A DNA stretch of 64,000 bases, from contig JAQFWX010000005.1 in assembly GCA_027605045.1 (NCBI GenBank), positions 434,001 to 498,000 on the forward strand, written 5' to 3'. This DNA is from Phallus indusiatus (taxonomy: Eukaryota; Basidiomycota; Agaricomycetes; Phallales; Phallaceae). Made by a program: the position numbers and the translations under genes. Positions 1 through 13,483 of the stretch are shown here, in pieces (the first letter of the stretch is position 1; each line of letters opens with the position of its first letter). The notes beneath the pieces were generated by a model that was not told the origin of the DNA, searched no databases, and saw nothing but the letters and a program-made list of their open reading frames with translations.

Positions 1-3000
1 AACTTCGAAGTGAGATAAGATATGATTTGGGATTATAATTCTCAGAGCCTGAGTCGATGTCAAAGACGGGACGTATGTTTGTCTTCTCAAAAACGTGGCC
101 GTTGGATTATAATTAGTCGCTGTCCAATACTTTCATCTCGGCTGTTCGTATTGCTTTCGAAGTGTTTCGGAGTCCGGAGTCGACGAACCTTTTCGGCACA
201 TACGTATGTTCTGGAAGTCTCCGGGTGAACCAACCCAACAGCTGCGGATTTCGAATGTCATTGATGTTAACTGAGTGAAGGTGAATAGATGGAACCATAG
301 TACCGTTTGGTCTTGGTCCGTTCGTAATCAAATTCGCCTGTCAATATACATACGTACATACATATGTATGTATGCAGGGAAAAGGAACAATCACCGCATC
401 ATGAGGGTTCACTTTTTCTTTTTTTGATAAAAGCCATGCCAGTCCCCCAAGCTTCAAGTTTTGTTCACAAGACCCAAAGAGAAGCGCCCTTTTCTTTCCT
501 ACTGCTGCGAACTTGAGCTTGAGCAGATGACGATGAGGATGACGCGTACAAGTGCTTGGACTCTCCTCGAGATGGTTAAAAACACCGATCACCCCACCAT
601 TCAGCCCCTTATGTTAAATTACACTCTCCGTCGGAAGGCATTATAACTTACGGGCTAGACCAAAGCCGATTGTTTGAATTGGAGTGGACCATCGTTTGTG
701 GCAGTAGCAGAGTTCGAAATGTGACCATCGCAATCACATGGTATCACATGCATGCATCATCCAACCGAAGCGCGCGTTCAGTGTTCACATCCGAATAGTC
801 ATTATGACATGCAATACTAAACTACTACTAGTACATCATACATGTGATCCTAGCAACAGGTCTTCTCTTGTAAAGTACTTAGTCTTCTTCTTCTTTTCCG
901 CTCAACTCGCATTTCTCAAATCTGAATTTCAAATTCCATTGACTTTGTGGCGCTTTTTCTTTACTATTGATTTGAATCATATTCCAATTGGCTGAGCCTC
1001 TTTCAGTACATTACTACTCCGAGTCCAAGTGTCCCCACACCGCCGGCGGATACATCGGATTACCGGTTCATCCGGTGTTTTATGTATATCATATAGACCG
1101 GAAGTCTTTCTTTTTGCTTGATTTATGGAATTCACGGTGCCTGTATGGGCAAGATAAAGTTAGATGTTGCCAGTGTAGACTACCTTGAATGAAGTGAGTG
1201 ATATGAATTCTGGGGTAAATATTAGAAGAGAAATGGAGAGATCCGAAAGCCCGGGGGACAGGAGTCACAGGACATAATTATACTTCAAGCTTTCAAGGTT
1301 TTACGTTTATAATTCAAGGGGCTCTACTTCCAAACCGGCTACTAGTAGTCCGGCATGGTGGATAATCCATTTTTAAGTTCAACTTCAAATACAAATGCTA
1401 AAGAAAGTACTCCGGATTTTTCCAAGATAATCGAGATAACACCGGAATCCGGAGGGAGATTAAACGCTTATGGTCCCTTTTTAGGTGTGCGATCTTTCCT
1501 CACGGGGGTATAAGCCTTAATGGTTCTGTGAATAGTATCTGAACTCACTTCCGTTTATTAGCTAGTAGCTAAATCATGTGAATATGTAGGTACATTTTCA
1601 AATTTTTTAAACGCGCTTTGATTTACATTTTTCCCCGTCTTGAACCTATCATTATGTACTTAATAAAAGGTGATTATGCATTACTAGTAAGCCGTCTCTT
1701 TCCTTGTTGAAGGCGAAAGCACCCGGATTAACCGATCCGACGGACATCAGTGATCTACAATTTCCCCCCCACAAAATCAATTGAATTACAACAATCCCTA
1801 ATATCTCCGTTTGTTCACTAGATATTTGATTGTGAAACTTTGCAAGGGAGGGTGTTTACGCGTCCACTTTCAAGCTTTCAAGTTCCATCCGTTTGCGCTC
1901 GGACTCGGGACTCGGCTCTGTCCCGTTAGTCTTCTACTAGTAGGTACCTGGCTCGTAAGTAACCGTTTATGAAAGTTCACTAATTGATGGGTCAATTTCC
2001 CGTGAAGAAGGTTTTCATAAACTATCTATGACTTTTTTGAAATTTTTACTTTCTGATAGTGAGTTATGAGCGTGCGATAATAATGTTGAACCAGACGGTG
2101 GCACGAGCCAATTTCAAACAGAGAGAAAGAGCGTGAAAACGCGTTGACCTAAATAGCATTTCGGCACATGTACGTCCCGGTGTCCGAAGGTGAAGTATCA
2201 GTGTAAGCCCAGAATATCCCGAAGAACTTGAAGTGGCATGCAAGCTTAAAAAAAGTCTAACTCACCTTGAAAAGCCACGATCACGGTGAGCCTCGTCCGA
2301 CTAGCGAAACTTTTTCAAAAATCAGAAAGGAACATGTTTATCTGCCCTTTAATACATGTTCTTTGTCGCGTGATTATATATCATGTTGGTCGGTCAGATC
2401 ACCGCGTGGTACATTGAATGGGGACTTGAAAAACGGAGGCCGTTTGGGAGTCCAGTGCGCAGCGTATTCAGCAGATTTAGATTCTGGATTGAGGTGAGCT
2501 GCTAGTAGTAAGTCCTGGTGATCAAGTTTCGTAAAGATGGTAACTGCTGCCTGTAAGTATGAGGGAGGCTTTTCAGCACTATGTGACGTGTACGGTGGTA
2601 CGTACGTATGTACATACGTAAAAACCATACTTGACATGTTCTCACTTTTTATGTGTGCAATGCTCTTTATGGATCATATGTACGTCCGACTTCGGTAATT
2701 TACGGAAAATAGAAATTACCGTTGTTGATTTTTTCTCGATTCTCAACCTGAGAATTCTTTTCTGGACAATTATTTGACAGTGATTTTCTTTCAATTGATG
2801 GGAACGCGGTACCGACATGTTCATCAGGAAATTGTATTAGAAGACAACCATACCAGTTATAATCATAGTCGATGTGAATTTGGCTGACAATAGAATGAAA
2901 AGTATGTATGCATGTGACACGCGTTGAAGCGCATATATTTAGAGAAGTACGAATTTTTTTTCTTGAGCGCGAGCGTCGTGGGGACGGGGATTACTACATG

Positions 3001-4190
3001 TTTGCATTCCCGTCGAAACATGCGTTAAATGACGTTTTATTTTCACGAGACTTGTTAACATATACGTGTGATGCAATATTTGAATGCTAGTCCGAGACGG
3101 GGAGTACAGGCTAGACCTTTGGGCCGGGAGATAGTACTAACACATCCTTATTCCTTGGCAGGCTGCCTGACTACAAATGAATTGACTTATGGAGAGAGGA
3201 AAAGAAAATGTGGGAGAAAAGAGACTATGACTTTTTGGATTGGACCTTAGGAGCGGTGCAAATTGGCATAGGCACGATGAGTCTGATGCATGTGGTTTAC
3301 GCGTGGTTGCAACGTGTTTCATTGAAGCGGCGGCGACTCAGGACGGCAATTCTTTTTTTTTTTCAGCGAATAACCTTGTTTTTGTGAGCAGACGGAGAAT
3401 ATTTGGCACTGAAAAAGAAGAATATATTATTGTCGATCTGGACGGAATTAGGTGCAGAACAATGGGTTATGCCAATGAAATAGATAGATCAGACTGGAGG
3501 TCAAAATTTTTTTGGCGCACATGCTGATTTTGTATTATTATCGTGTGGGCGAGAATTAAGGTTGATATTGAGTGCATTGAAGGGACGATGCTGAACACGA
3601 GTAACTAATGGGTGGTATGTATTCGTGCTGGTGATTATGTGGTATAGGGTAGGGTAGTAGTAGCACTGGAGGGTACTCAGGTCGGAGATGGATACGCCAC
3701 TCGGGCTAGTAGATTGAGATAATCTAATGATCGCTTGACTTGAATGGAATGCAATGTCCGCTATCGTTTCTGGTGCCGGTGGACGGGGATGAAGCTGTCG
3801 GGGTAGACCGAGATTGAAAAGAATGAGAAATGGAAGGAAAGAGAGGATGAGCACATTATCAAGTGAGAAGTTTTCAGTGCCTTTGATTGAGACAGAGACA
3901 CAGTGAGTATACATTGCACATCCTACGTACGGTACGCCGCTTGGGCCCTGTGGGGCAGCGTCTGGGAGGCGTGTAGGCCACGAGGCAAAGAGTGCAATTG
4001 CTGACCTAATATTGACTATTTTGACCATTAGAGGGAAATGAAGATGAACCCACAAGCACCCATACGATCAGCCAGCATTCGAATTGTTGTGTATGTGTGC
4101 CCTTCTCTCGAAAGAAAATTCAAAATAAAATAAAATAAAACAAAGAAACTGAATCAGATCGTCTTTGGATCTTTGTGTGTGTTCTGCATT
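1..4190. other. Gene-poor left end, no supported gene
   Basis: No open frame here shows a recognisable domain, a consistent exon chain or codon structure like the neighbouring genes. The longest frame (184 codons, minus strand, 3501-4055) has no domain I know and lies opposite the upstream region of the next gene. Short self-complementary TACGTA/ACATAC runs occur near 195-210, 345-376 and 2597-2622. I see no transposase, reverse transcriptase or terminal repeat. Confidence 0.5.
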
Positions 4191-5698
4191 TCAAGCGAGT
4201 TGAGTGTCCCCTTCCCTCTCTCTCCCTTCCAACCCTCTGTGTACGCTTGTGTGTGCCCAAGTGAAGACTCGGACACACGGTGTCCTGCCCTCTACTTTCC
4301 TTTGCCCTTATCTCATCTCCTCCTCCTCTTCCAACTCATTCAGTTCCTTTCCTCCAGCCCTACTTCTACTTCTACCCTCTCACCCTTGCTTGCGTCCCAC
4401 ACACACCCTCTCTCTCTCTCCCATCTCTCTCTTTATTTCCCCCCCCTTTTCTTTCCCCTTTCACACTCCTCTTATTCCTCGCTCCACCAACGGATCTTGA
4501 GTTTCGCGCTGTATCCAGTCTTCTGCCAATCCCTGATTAACGCAGTGTCACCGACCATCAATCACCTACATACATTCTACACGGACTGATATTTGGAACA
4601 TTGTGCTCGCACACCAACAAACCCGAACAGGAGGTACAACACACATTCTTGCACGCTCCGTGTCTTGATCAGCACTTCATCAACCCCTTCATCTTCCATT
4701 ATCATCACTACTATTCTTACTTCCTCCGACCCGTCGTAACCCTGGCTAGCAGGTGAGCTTGACGTGTTCTTTCCCGTCCCCGTTCCCTCTTTCATATACG
4801 TCATTGTTCTCTTCCCCCCCTCCCCTCTCCGGCAGGCAATAACGATCGACCAACCACAACACCTTATCCGGCAACAGTGGTCAACCTTCGCCGATACATC
4901 TTCCAGGTGAGTTGGTCCACACAGGAATTAAAAGCTCACCCTGCCGGAAGCTAAAACAGAACAATACCATTATAGAAACAACAAGACAATAATAATCCGT
5001 AGAGGCTCAACAACAACAACATCTACATCTTTGGGAGACACGAAGAAACGAGCCTGCATCCCTGCCTTGATAGTATATTATATATAAATCACTGGCTCAT
5101 GCTCATTGGCGCAACCAATACACCAGCCCACCAATAGCATTCCTTTTAAGCGCCGCCGTGGCCAAAGCCCGAGATCTTTCTCATTAAGCGAGCAAGTCAG
5201 TCATCAGAACAATATTTTTCCTTTTGTCCTTCGTGTCCATTTTCGTCACACCTCCTTCCCCCCCTCAGCCTCGCCCGTTCTTTCCATCATTCCCTCGCGG
5301 CCAAGGCGAACTTGACCAAATTCAAATTGTCCATATAAAAAAGAAAAGCCATTTAAAAATCCTATTTTTCTTTCTTCCTGGTGTCCCGCTGGACTGGTTC
5401 ATCTCTTAATATTGGTTTCTTTTACCCCACACACGCAACACATCCGTCTGGCTCGTTGTCTGGCTTTCCGGCCGTTGTTATTTGTCATTACATCTATTCC
5501 GAGAGTCTTGACTCATCTTCAACACCGCCCCCTCTCCCATCACCACAACCACTACCGGTGCATCCTTTGCCCACTCGTATCCTCCGAACTCGGCTCACTT
5601 GTTACACATACCCGTGTATATAAAAAAAAGTGAAACCAAACCCTTTTTCCTCTTGTTGCACAACCTTTATCTCCTTTGAGGACCCCCCAACAAACTAA
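4191..5698 (+). promoter_or_regulatory. Pyrimidine-rich promoter/5' leader of the AMSH-like gene, with likely 5'UTR introns
   Basis: The plus strand is strongly C+T-rich, as in promoters and leaders of highly transcribed fungal genes, and carries no coherent coding frame. Two good intron candidates can be read. One runs 4753-4834, with donor CAG|GTGAGC and acceptor GGCAG. The other runs 4907-4975, with donor CCAG|GTGAGT, a CTAAAAC branch-like site and acceptor TATAG. If both are used, transcription starts upstream of about 4.7 kb and the leader exceeds 700 nt before the ATG at 5699. This is inference from splice signals alone. Confidence 0.4.
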
Positions 5699-8600
5699 AT
5701 GGCGACAACAGCGACGCTTTCGTCACATTCTCATGTTCACCCGCATTCGCTTGGTCAGACAGCTTCAACGGCTTCCGCTGCAGCAGCAGCAATAGCAGCC
5801 GCCACCGCATCCGCCTCTGTCTCCAACAACGTTAACAATAACAACGCTAACAACAACAACAACACCGATCCCGTCGCAGGACTCGGTTTCAAACACCGTT
5901 ACATCCCACCAACAGACTACCTCCCCGTCCTACCAAACTCATTCTTCACCTCTCTCCCCAAATCAAAATCTAACCCTGGCTCACTCGCACCCGTCTTTCA
6001 ACAGGCTCAAACTCAACAGTCAATCCGGCGGGATCACAACTTTTCAAAGGGGTATACTATGGCTCAACGACCTACTTTCACGAGTTATCATCACCCCGGA
6101 GCATCAGCCGTTCAACGATACCGATCCGCTTTATCTGAACGTCCTCATTCCATCGATGAACTAGCTGATATTGCGAGAATGGCTCTTTTACCTGATGCAG
6201 AGTTCAACGACGATCTCGTCCTGGGTTTGGAGTTTAGTGAAGTTTATTTGAAAGAGGCTATTTTGGATCATGAGCTTGGTGATGTTGAGATGGCGTTTGT
6301 GAATTATGCGAGGACGGTGACGATGGTTTCGCAAAAGATTCCGTCGCATCCGATGTTTATGAAGTTGAAGGAGAGTCATCGAGTTAGATGTGCTGCTGTA
6401 CGTTTTCTCCGAATTTCAAAAAAAAACAAAATTTCTTACTAATGTATGATTTAGAGAGGCGATAAATGTCTAGCGCAAATGGACCTCCTCAAACCACTCA
6501 TCGTAGAACGCTACGAATCCTACCGAATCGACAACCCACAACACATCACCACTACCACCACTACTACTTCCACTAGCAACACACTCGATATACAACGCGT
6601 TTTGAATATTATGCAAAGGAGAGACGACGAAGAATATGAAGAGCGAGAAGAGTCGTATGAAGTTAAAATGAGAAAACAGCGTGTGGAGAGGTTGATGATG
6701 CAGAAGAGGAGGGAGAGGAGGAGTGCTGTTAGTGCTGCGTTGGGGAATTTGAGTGCGGGGTTGGGGTTGGGGTATGGTGGTGGTGGTTCGGTGAATGGTG
6801 GAGGTGGTGGAGGTGGTGGAGGTGGGGGTGGGAGTCCGCCGAAGAAGGTTAAGACGCCCTCGCCGAAGAAAGTGGTACAGGAACAGCAACGACAAGTGCA
6901 ACAGCAAGCGCAGGTTCAGGCTCAGGCTCAGATTCCAGTTCAGGTTCAGCCTCCAGTTCCAACGACGCAATCGTTTAAAGTTTCGCCTAGTCATTCGGTT
7001 TATTCGTCTACTGCTACGACAAGCGGGAGTGGGCATAGTCGAAGTCAATCTGAAGATTATCAAACCCAGTTACGCGAACGAGAAAGAGAGAAAGAAATCG
7101 AACGGGAACGGGAACGGGAACAGAGGGAGCGTGAACAGAGGCATCGTGAGGAAGTTGCGAGACATCGGATGGAGCTTGAAAAGCAGGAGATGAGGAGGAG
7201 AGAAGAAGCTGCTGCTGCTGAAGCTGCGTTGGCTGCGAAACGGAAAGCTGAGGAGGATGAAGCTGCTGCTGCTGCGATGCGCAGGAAGATTGAAGAAGAG
7301 AGGGAGGCAGCTGCTGCTGCGGCGGCGGCGGTTGCTGAGCAATTGCGGAGGGAGCAGCTTGAGCGACGACGGATGGAGGAGATTGCGTTGAAGAAGAGGG
7401 CGGAAGAAGAGGCTGCTCTTGCGAGAAAGAGAGCGGAAGAGGAGAGAAGGATTGAGGAGATGAAGAGGAAGAGTGAGGAGGAGGCGAGGAGGAGAGCTGC
7501 TGCGGCTGAAGAAGAGGAGCGGAGGAGGAAAGAGGAGGAGAGGAGGTTAAAGGAGGCTGCTGCTGCTGCTGAAGAGGAAAGAAGGATTAAAGAGTTGGAG
7601 GCGCGGATGATTGAGGAGGCGAAGAGGAGGCAGCAAGAAGAGGCGGCGGAAGCTAGAAAACGGGCGGAGGAGGAAGCGGCGGTGGCTGCTGCTATCGCAG
7701 AGGCTAAACGGAAAGCTGAAGAAGAGGCTGAGTTTTTACGGAAACAGGAACGGCAACAGGAGATTTTGAGACGGAGGGCAGAGGAAATTCAGGAGGCGAA
7801 GAGGAGGGAGATGTTGCGCGATCAACAACAGCTGCAACAGCAACAGCAGGAATTGAGTGCTATTGCGCGTGGAATCGTACCCCATCGATCATCGCATTCT
7901 TTATCTCAATCTCAGTCGAGCTCCTCCCAGTCTCAACAATCTCAGTCGCTATCTCTATCTCTGTCTCAGTCACAATCATCATCCAACACCTCCTCTCGTT
8001 CACCTTCGTATGCTTCGGATTTGACGCAGTATACGAGACACGACGGTCTTCCTGTTTTACCGCTAGAGTCTCCTACCAAGGTTGTCCCATCCTCGGATTC
8101 AGCACTCCACTCGCAGCCTAAGCAGCCTACACCACAGGTAGCCGCTGTTTCCCGATCAGGCGGATCAGGCAAAGGGTGAGTATTTTTTTTTCTTTTCCCA
8201 CACGTCATTTTCCCTTTCTCTTGGAAGCTGTGTGTGTGCTGACAATTGTTTTTTACATATATAAAAGCCACTCTGCTTCGCATTTCGCGCCCATTACGAC
8301 CACATCGCCCCCACCTAAAGAAAGACCTGGATACAATTACTACGGTTTTTGCGCGTTCTCTTCTCCTACACTTCAAGAAGCCATGTCAGAGCATCAACGC
8401 CAGCAGGGATACACACCTTCCCTTCAATCCATGTTCTCACCTCCTCTTCCAGCACCTTCAACGAGTCTTTTGTTCGCAGCTAACCACCCAGAAGGTCCAA
8501 GCTCCAAAAACATTCCACAATCACCCGACCGCCCACCGGCTCACGTTCGTCATCTCTTCGCTATGCAACAAGGCCAGGAGATGCCCGCTCGTCGACCCTC

Positions 8601-9418
8601 ACCGACATCCCGGATTATTTTCACCGACCAACTTCAAAAAGACGAGATGGAAGGGCTTTTAGGACCTGAGTTGCGGATCGTCCGTGTTCCGCTTTTAGTG
8701 ATCGATCGGTTTTTGACGGTTGCGGCTGTGAATACGGCGAAACGGCGTGAGACGTGTGGGATGCTCATGGGCCGGTTTGAGACTCGGTATAATGGAGTCG
8801 AGAGTAAAGGATTTGTGGTCAATACGCTTTTGATTCCTAGACAGAGTGGGACGAGTGATTCGTGTACTATGCTTGATGAAGAGCTTGTTGCTGAGTTTGC
8901 GGAGAAGAGAGGGTTGATTGCTCTCGGCTGGGTGAGTTTTTTTTCTATCTTACAATATTATTGTTGTGTTATAGGCTTACATTTATATTTAGATACATAC
9001 ACATCCGACGCAGTCTTGTTTCATGTCTTCTCTGGATTTACATACGCACGCGGCCTTCCAAGCTTCGTTACGCGAGTTCTTTGCGATCGTTTGTTCACCA
9101 TCGTATCATGTTCCCAAGTAAGTTTCTTACTACCTTTATAAATTGGAGACAAATTTTTGATGTTTTTTTCAATCTAGTTGCGGCGTGTTCCGTCTTACAG
9201 AAATAGGGTTGTCTACCCTCAAAAACTGCCGCGACAGGAATGCGTTTCATCCTCATCCTGAGAATATTCCTATGTATACTGTACGTTGTTCAAACAAGTT
9301 TATCCCGAGAAAAAAAAAAGAAATCGTTCTAATTGATTCATTGTTTATATAGGACGCGGATAAAGGACATGTTTTATGGGTTAATGATTCACGTTTGGAG
9401 ATTATCGATTTACGATGA
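5699..9418 (+). CDS. AMSH/Sst2-like JAMM deubiquitinase with long coiled-coil insert
   Basis: Zinc metalloprotease of the AMSH (STAMBP) family, which removes K63-linked ubiquitin from endosomal cargo on ESCRT membranes. Six exons join in phase: 5699-6397, 6455-8175, 8268-8931, 8993-9117, 9178-9280 and 9353-9418, giving 1125 residues. After a low-complexity Ala/Asn head, residues about 90-240 resemble the USP8-dimerisation/MIT-like helical domain. Next come a Gly run, Gln-rich stretches and a highly charged Glu/Arg/Ala coiled coil (about 440-700). The C-terminus is the MPN+/JAMM domain: [10 protein letters not shown] supplies the Glu, IHTHPTQS (His1030, His1032) and Asp1043 complete the zinc site, and the chain ends IIDLR as in AMSH. 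Human AMSH and fission yeast Sst2 are about 420-435 residues, so the insert more than doubles the protein. The start is the first ATG of the open frame, after an in-frame stop-rich leader. Confidence 0.9.
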
Positions 9419-12400
9419 GTGGAAGAAGGAAGAGGCCGCCGTCCTGGAGACGAGAGTGTGAATAATGCGTTTTTCTTTTCTTTTCCTTTTGTGTAAATAG
9501 GAAGGGGCAATGGGTCGGCTGGGTCTCTCTGCGTTTTCGACAATTTTCTCGGGCCTAGGTTGGCTATGAAGGAAAGGGCCCGTCGGATCGTTGGTTGGTA
9601 CTAACGTACTAACCACCAAGCCCCACGAACACGACATGACATCTTCCTTGGCTAGCTGTTCTTGGCACCAAGTTGAAAGGCTCAGACCAGAACCGTCCAA
9701 CATGAAGAACCTTGTTCAATCGCTTTCTTCGCCCAATCGATCTCGACCTCTCCACTTCAACGACCCCAACTCAACCGTTATCATCACGCCAGCACACGCC
9801 CATCACGCACTCATCGTATCTGTCTATTTCTCTCCCATCAAACCCAAGCTCGACCCAGTCCCGCTCGCACCACACCTCCTCTCAGCACCACACCTCTCCG
9901 TCCGCTTTATCCGTGTCCATTTATCTGTTTACTTTCCATGTCGTTGTTGTCGTTGAAGGAGCTGTATACTGTATGATGATGCTCTGTATGCTTTCATTGA
10001 TTGTTGTAACAAAATAGCGAGTTCTGTTCTCTTTCAATGCCCTCTCCCTCTCTTTTGTCTATCTTTTATGTTTTACACACCAGGACATTCTTTTACATCG
10101 ACTTTCCCTTTCTTCCCTACTCTGTCTCTATACATATCTTCGTCGTTCGATTATTCCTTAACATCCCCTAACCGCTCTGCCATCATCACATTATTCTTCT
10201 TTCCTCCCCCCCTCACACCCTACCCTCCCTGATTTGTTCATTTCATAGACCGTCAACGCAGTGTCGTACTCGGTTTCCGTTTCGTTCCGTTCATCTTTCA
10301 TCTTTTCATCTGTTTTGCCTTAGCTCATGGTTCATCATCAATTTCATCATCATTAACTCTTGATTCATACTTTTGTCTTCATTACTTACTACTTTCAATC
10401 TACATTTTTTTTCTTCTTTTTCGTTTTTTCAATATATTTAATCTACACGCACATTCTGGTTGGGGTAATAACTATAGTACATACACATTTTTTTTTCACT
10501 TAAATATATCGTATATATATGTTGTGTTTTTTTTGTTCGTTAGTCGAGAGTAATGAACCGGTCATTAGTGGGCGATATGAGAATATGGAAGATTGGAGAT
10601 GAACCCCGTGTGGCAAAAGAGATTAGGAGAATTCATATGATTACTCGCCGACTTTTCCTTAATTTCCAGTGAAAAAAGGATGTTAGATGTGATTAGATTA
10701 AAAGATATAATCGTTCTTAGATTCTCAGGAGCTCAGAGACGTCGATAGTGATAATACATTCATATCTAATCGTCAAGTGGTTCGGGAAGTTGTGCGTTCC
10801 GAATAATGGTTAAATGAAGAGAATGTTATGTGAAGCTTTTTTGCCATTTGGAAGTCTAATAGGAAGCTGTTCACGTCCATGTGGTGCGATAGTCCCCTTG
10901 TGTGAGTGAAAAGGAAAGGAAAAGGCTCGTAAGCCTGGGAAAGAAGGACTCGGATTTCGTTATCGTCGTGCCGTTGGGTTTAGATATCTAATAGTGCTAA
11001 GTTTTTTTTGAGATTGAGTTCTTGTAAAGCCAGTCTAAAAATGGGATAGACTAGGAACAGCTTGGGTGTCTCTTTTTCTTTTTGCGGCGGCATTGTGGCG
11101 CATTCGAGATCGACCAGATCTGCTAAGCCCATGGTGGGGTAAAGTCACGGTGCAATGTCATGATGTTCGATGGTAATACCCGTGGAGTCAATTGATGAAT
11201 AAAGAAGAGGTGTTAATGCTCGAGAAGCGAATAGATCTATTCAGATGTGATTAGATTCAAGGTTAAGGTAAGTAATGAGAAAGAAAGAGAAGAGAAAGAG
11301 AAATTTATTTCGCCGAGTTTCGTGTTAGGTAAGTGTTCTTTTTGAGTAATGTATGTGGTGATGACGCGACGGGCTCCGATAAGAAGTACGTCCCCAGCGT
11401 TCTTACACTTGACTGCTTTGGAATTTGCGACAGCCCGGGGCGGGTCATTCGGACGGAACTTGGAGAAGTAACCCCTTTTTTTGCTAATTCTCGATCTTTC
11501 TAATCCTGTGGCCAATTTAAATTAGCTTTGTTTTGAGGAAGAGAATGAATTGACTGACTTTACATTAATTTTATGAGATGGTTAATTTTGGTTAAAACTA
11601 GAAACAGAATCAACAGTGCGCTAATTTGGCGGCTAAATACATCCAAAAGCCCAACTTAGCGCCTTCAAGTTGATTTGGTATTTTCGGTTGAATTAGGAGT
11701 GTCTATTCTTGTGCACAGTATTGAGAAGTGGTTATTTCTACATATCACTAGTTATATCACTAGTGACCTGTCAATCCATAATCCTGTAGAAGTTATAAAT
11801 TCGTCGGTCATCATTGTCATCATCCAGGACAGCATAATCGTAAACTAAATTGTCTTACCGAAATAACGTACTTCCATAACCTGAACGACTGACCAAGGTT
11901 ATCCCGAAAAGTCAAGGGGCGTTAGCGCTTGAAAAACGATACTCCTTGTGAAATTATTTCGTCACAGTCGGCGTCAATTTCCTCGTAAAGTTTTCAAGAC
12001 GGTTCCAGGGAGAGTGTCTGAGTGACCTGATTGACGTTAGCCTTGGTCTTTTTTCCTATTAGTGAAACATAAGAGTGAAATACAAGTTCTCTTACTCCAA
12101 GGACACCAACTTGCTAATTGTTTTAGTTGAGAAAACGTTCAAAGTGAAAATCAGGTAGCGTCTCTTTCTTCGTTCAAGGAATTTGAGATGTTTATTGGCA
12201 TGCAACCGGAATAGGTCCTTAAAGACCAATTTAGGAAATAAGATAACTTCATCAACAAATTACTTTATGACCTCCGTAGGAGAGCTTGAAGCAAGAAATG
12301 AAATATTATCGGTGAGTTGTGTACTGGTCCGAATTGAAAGCGAAAGGAACTGCGCTTATGTGTGGGAAGCAGATTAGTATGTACGAACGCTAAAACATAA

Positions 12401-13483
12401 CATAGTTTTGCGTTGTTTTGCCGATCATTGACCGATGATCGTTCCTGAATCCTGCGACTACTGGGTTAGTGAACACTTCACATACTGACAAGGCCCCGGA
12501 CAGACAAGTCAACAAAAAATGTGATGGCCAAATGCATTGAAGGAAAGAGATTTTTGACAAGGTTTAATACTGTCTCTGTCATGTAAATGTTTTCCCCACC
12601 GTCACTATGTCTGCAACCTTGATATTATTCCAAACTAGAACGGTGAATATGAACTCGGATGAGAAATACGTGCGTTGATTGACTCATATTCCTTATCAAT
12701 CCGCCGATCAGCTGGCTAGGGGAAACTCCAACGACAAGCTATGTTGCGGGCTTTTTGCTGTTCCTTACTGTCCTCATCGGGAAATTCACCCTGTGTTTGA
12801 CATTGTCGTTTAACTCTATTACTAGTAGTACCTTTTTTCTCTCGTTCTGTACTGGTCTTTTTTGTGGGTGGATTTACTATTCGATCAAAGACTTAGTGGC
12901 TATAACAGTGCGAAGTTACAATTCCCTATTCTTCGTGGATGTTCTATACTCCTGTGGAAGCAACGTCGCTCAGGGAGGTGCTTTCTCGTTATTTTGAATT
13001 AGGATTAATTGTGGGTGGGCGTGTAATTTACTGAGAGTATCTTTCGAAGAGTATTTTCCTCACTGCGATATAACCGGTGTCATTTCTAGTTCGAGAATAT
13101 CTGCTATATGTCGCTTCAATCTCAATTTCAAGTTCGTATGTTCTCCCATGCTCTATATGTCCGTTGACCGTCGGCGCTGACATTCGATTTATCAGCGATA
13201 CAGCGACTTTCGATGTGATCTCGACGGTTCCAATTATCAGTAACGGAGTAAACACTGGGAGCCTTATTTTCCCTCCAGCTGGCATCGGCTGTTTTAATGG
13301 TCTTCTGGCCACCTTGCTTCTCCTTGCAGCCGTGGTTTATTAAAATCGTAAGATCACGGAGCGAAACTCCGAACATAATACCAGGCCCTTTTCTAGTACA
13401 AAAGACCGATCTTTCTCTCTTTTTCGTGTTTTTCTCTTCAACGTCTTTGCTGAGACAAAAAATCCCCCTTCTATCAACAAAAG
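9419..13483. other. Intergenic; pyrimidine-rich 9.7-10.5 kb, no supported gene
   Basis: The stretch 9700-10500 is C+T-rich on the plus strand and could be the 3' UTR of the deubiquitinase gene or the leader of an unseen transcript. The remainder to 13.0 kb is AT-rich with only short frames. A frame at 13077-13343 ends in a hydrophobic tail and is discussed as a finding; it is not called as a gene. A CT-rich tract at about 13408-13440 lies just upstream of the hydrophobin start and is probably its promoter/leader. Confidence 0.45.

Noticed and set aside
3501..4055. 184-codon minus-strand open frame
   Set aside because: No recognisable domain and no splice-supported extension. It lies opposite the leader region and has a composition typical of an antisense frame.
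9591..9956. 121-codon plus-strand open frame downstream of the deubiquitinase
   Set aside because: Composition is that of a pyrimidine-rich UTR, with no domain.
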